Positions 6,306 to 7,592 of a stretch of DNA of 7,592 nucleotides are shown piece by piece. The notes beneath the pieces were generated by a model, which was given only the letters and a program-made list of their open reading frames with translations, did not search any database and was not told where the DNA came from. The stretch is from NCBI GenBank assembly GCA_007132635.1, contig SLOG01000163.1, positions 1 through 7,592 on the forward strand, written 5' to 3'. The position numbers and the translations under genes were made by a program. This stretch comes from Limnochordia bacterium. Lineage in GTDB: Bacteria; Bacillota; Limnochordia; Darwinibacteriales; SLO01. Position 1 is the first letter of the stretch, and each line of letters opens with the position of its first letter.

Positions 6306-7406
6306 ATGGGTAAAACGAAAGTCGGTATTGTCGGATGCGGAAACATCAGCAGTATCTATCTAAAAAACGGGAATCTTCTTGAGGCCATAGACATTGCTGC
6401 CGTGGCAGACTTAGATATGGAACGGGCACGAGCAAAGGCTGAAGAATACAGCATTCCTAAGTTCGTCACAACGGAGGAGCTGTTAGCTGACCCAGAAATA
6501 GAGTTAGTTCTCAACCTTACCACACCGCATGCACATTTTGATGTGAACAAGGCCGCACTTATGGCTGGTAAGCATGTCTATGTTGAAAAACCTCTTGCGG
6601 TAACTCGTGAGGACGGGGAGAAAACCCTGCAGCTTGCAAACGATAAGGGCCTTCTTGTCGGTGGAGCTCCTGACACATTTATGGGAGCCGGCATTCAGAC
6701 ATGCCGAAAATTGATTGATGACGGATGGATCGGCCGCCCGGTAGCTGCCGTGGCATTCATGACATGCCACGGGCACGAAAGCTGGCATCCCGATCCAGAG
6801 TTTTACTATGAAAGGGGTGGCGGCCCAATGTTTGATATGGGCCCCTACTACCTCACAGCCTTAGTCACTCTGCTTGGAGGCGTCAAGCGTGTGTCCGGCT
6901 CGGCTGCGGTATCATTCCCGCAGCGGACCATCACGAGTAAGCCGAAATATGGAAAGGTCATTGATGTCGAAGTTCCCACCCACGTTGCTGGAGTCATGGA
7001 CTTTGTCAATGGAGCAGTCGGTACGATTGTGACAAGTTTTGATGTGTGGGCGGCAGAGCTTCCCAGAATTGAGATCTACGGCAGCGAAGGAAGTCTCTCT
7101 GTACCCGATCCGAATTCGTTCGGCGGTCCGGTTCGAATCCGCCGAGCTGGAGACACGGAATGGCGCGAGATGCCCTTAACTCACGGTTATGCGGAAAATT
7201 CCCGCGGCATCGGTGTCGCTGACCTGGCCAACGCCGCTCGTAACAGCCGACCCGCTCGGGCCAATGGGGATCTGACGTACCATGTGTTGGAGATCATGCA
7301 CGGATTCCACGACGCCGCGGACGACGGAAAGCATTACTACCTAAAAAGCACAGCCAACCGACCGGCTCCGCTGCCCATGAACCTAGCACCCTTTACCATC
7401 GACTGA
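6306..7406 (+). CDS. Gfo/Idh/MocA family NAD(P)-dependent oxidoreductase
   Basis: 366 residues, the normal family length. The N-terminal Rossmann domain (about 1-120) opens with KVGIVGCGNIS (5-15), the GxGxxx dinucleotide loop. VADLD (33-37) ends the second strand, and NLTTPHAHFD (70-79) and VEKPLAVT (93-100, catalytic Lys95) are core family motifs. The C-terminal substrate domain contains GGGPMFDMGPYYLTAL (171-186), where Asp177 matches the family's conserved Asp but Tyr181 stands where many members have His (DxGxH). Members oxidise or reduce sugar, inositol or amino-polyol hydroxyl/keto groups in the cytoplasm. AGGGGG at 6292-6297 precedes the ATG by 8 nt. It follows the ThuA-like gene by 167 nt, most of it the MITE-like insertion, and is probably the last gene of the unit. 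The substrate is unknown; a ThuB-like role is possible. Confidence 0.92.
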   Translation: MGKTKVGIVGCGNISSIYLKNGNLLEAIDIAAVADLDMERARAKAEEYSIPKFVTTEELLADPEIELVLNLTTPHAHFDVNKAALMAGKHVYVEKPLAVTREDGEKTLQLANDKGLLVGGAPDTFMGAGIQTCRKLIDDGWIGRPVAAVAFMTCHGHESWHPDPEFYYERGGGPMFDMGPYYLTALVTLLGGVKRVSGSAAVSFPQRTITSKPKYGKVIDVEVPTHVAGVMDFVNGAVGTIVTSFDVWAAELPRIEIYGSEGSLSVPDPNSFGGPVRIRRAGDTEWREMPLTHGYAENSRGIGVADLANAARNSRPARANGDLTYHVLEIMHGFHDAADDGKHYYLKSTANRPAPLPMNLAPFTID

Positions 7407-7412
7407 ATGACT

Positions 7413-7451
7413 CGAAGCGGTTTCCGCAAGGATACCGCCTCGATTTCGTTT
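7413..7451 (+). terminator. likely intrinsic terminator of the plus-strand transcription unit
   Basis: The 13-nt arms 7413-7425 and 7430-7442 pair at 11 of 13 positions around a GCAA (GNRA) tetraloop, starting 6 nt after the oxidoreductase stop. ATTTCGTTT follows (7443-7451), an interrupted T-rich tract. On the reverse strand no T-run follows, so it should act mainly on plus-strand transcripts. The two mismatches and the broken T-tract lower confidence. Confidence 0.6.
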
Positions 7452-7496
7452 GTGGTTGACAAACCTCTCTAATTTAGCAGAACGAAGCAGTCTCGT

Positions 7497-7592
7497 TTAC
7501 TCCGCTTTAGACCCAACACTAAGCAGTTTTAGGGGACACTCTTTGACACACACGGAACAGCGTATGCAGGCCTCATCCACAAATTGGTTGTC
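7497..7592 (-). CDS. 4Fe-4S cluster protein, C-terminal fragment (5' end beyond right edge)
   Basis: On the reverse strand, 31 residues and a TAA stop are readable: DNQFVDEACIRCSVCVKECP followed by LKLLSVGSKAE. The spacing C-x2-C-x2-C-x3-C-P is a standard [4Fe-4S] ferredoxin motif, located 11 residues before the end of the protein. The rest of the gene is outside the window, so it could be a small ferredoxin, a DUF362-type protein, an RnfC-like subunit or another Fe-S oxidoreductase subunit. It is convergent with the oxidoreductase gene and not part of its operon. The open frame, motif and in-frame stop are direct observations; the protein's identity is not determinable. Confidence 0.72.
   Translation of the reverse strand, partial: DNQFVDEACIRCSVCVKECPLKLLSVGSKAE

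Noticed and set aside
7448..7464. GTTTGT-5-ACAAAC repeat as a terminator for the minus-strand Fe-S gene, or TTGACA within it as a -35
   Set aside because: A short stem without a T-run on the minus strand; no -10 at 16-18 bp from TTGACA on the plus strand, and no plus-strand gene follows.

Overview
The window looks like part of the chromosome of a moderate-GC bacterium. The solute-binding protein has a plain Sec signal peptide without a lipobox cysteine, which points to a diderm (periplasm-bearing) host. I cannot assign a phylum; Synergistota-like or deep-branching diderm lineages rich in Liv-type transporters would fit, but this is a guess.

Layout. At the left edge a minus-strand gene, cut by the window, encodes an Eis-like GNAT acetyltransferase (<1-543). 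It is divergent from a plus-strand gene set that fills most of the window. The roughly 210-bp divergent spacer holds two nested perfect palindromes overlapping a candidate promoter, plus a second inverted repeat just before the first ribosome-binding site. The plus-strand set begins with a complete five-gene ABC importer of the hydrophobic/branched-chain amino acid (HAAT, Liv) class: solute-binding protein (754-1887), LivH permease (re-started here at the GTG at 2014), LivM permease (2916-3914), LivG ATPase (3901-4686) and LivF ATPase (4674-5384). A strong 12-bp hairpin lies between the binding-protein gene and livH. After livF come a ThuA-like protein (5479-6138) and a Gfo/Idh/MocA oxidoreductase (6306-7406), then a likely terminator at 7413-7451. 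The far right edge holds the C-terminal end of a convergent minus-strand 4Fe-4S protein (7497->7592).

Between the ThuA-like gene and the oxidoreductase gene sits a 117-bp, almost entirely self-complementary element with terminal inverted repeats and a perfect 7-bp direct repeat (GCTAGGA) on both sides. These are the marks of a small non-autonomous insertion (MITE).

Working together. ThuA plus a Gfo/Idh/MocA dehydrogenase is a pairing known from sugar catabolism (ThuA/ThuB, 3-keto-sugar formation), where the transporter is of the carbohydrate CUT type. Here the pair follows a Liv-type importer with no terminator in between. The transporter may therefore import a polyol-, sugar-acid- or amide-like substrate, or a conjugate, that the two enzymes then process, rather than simply leucine, isoleucine or valine. 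That is an inference from gene order and was not demonstrated here.
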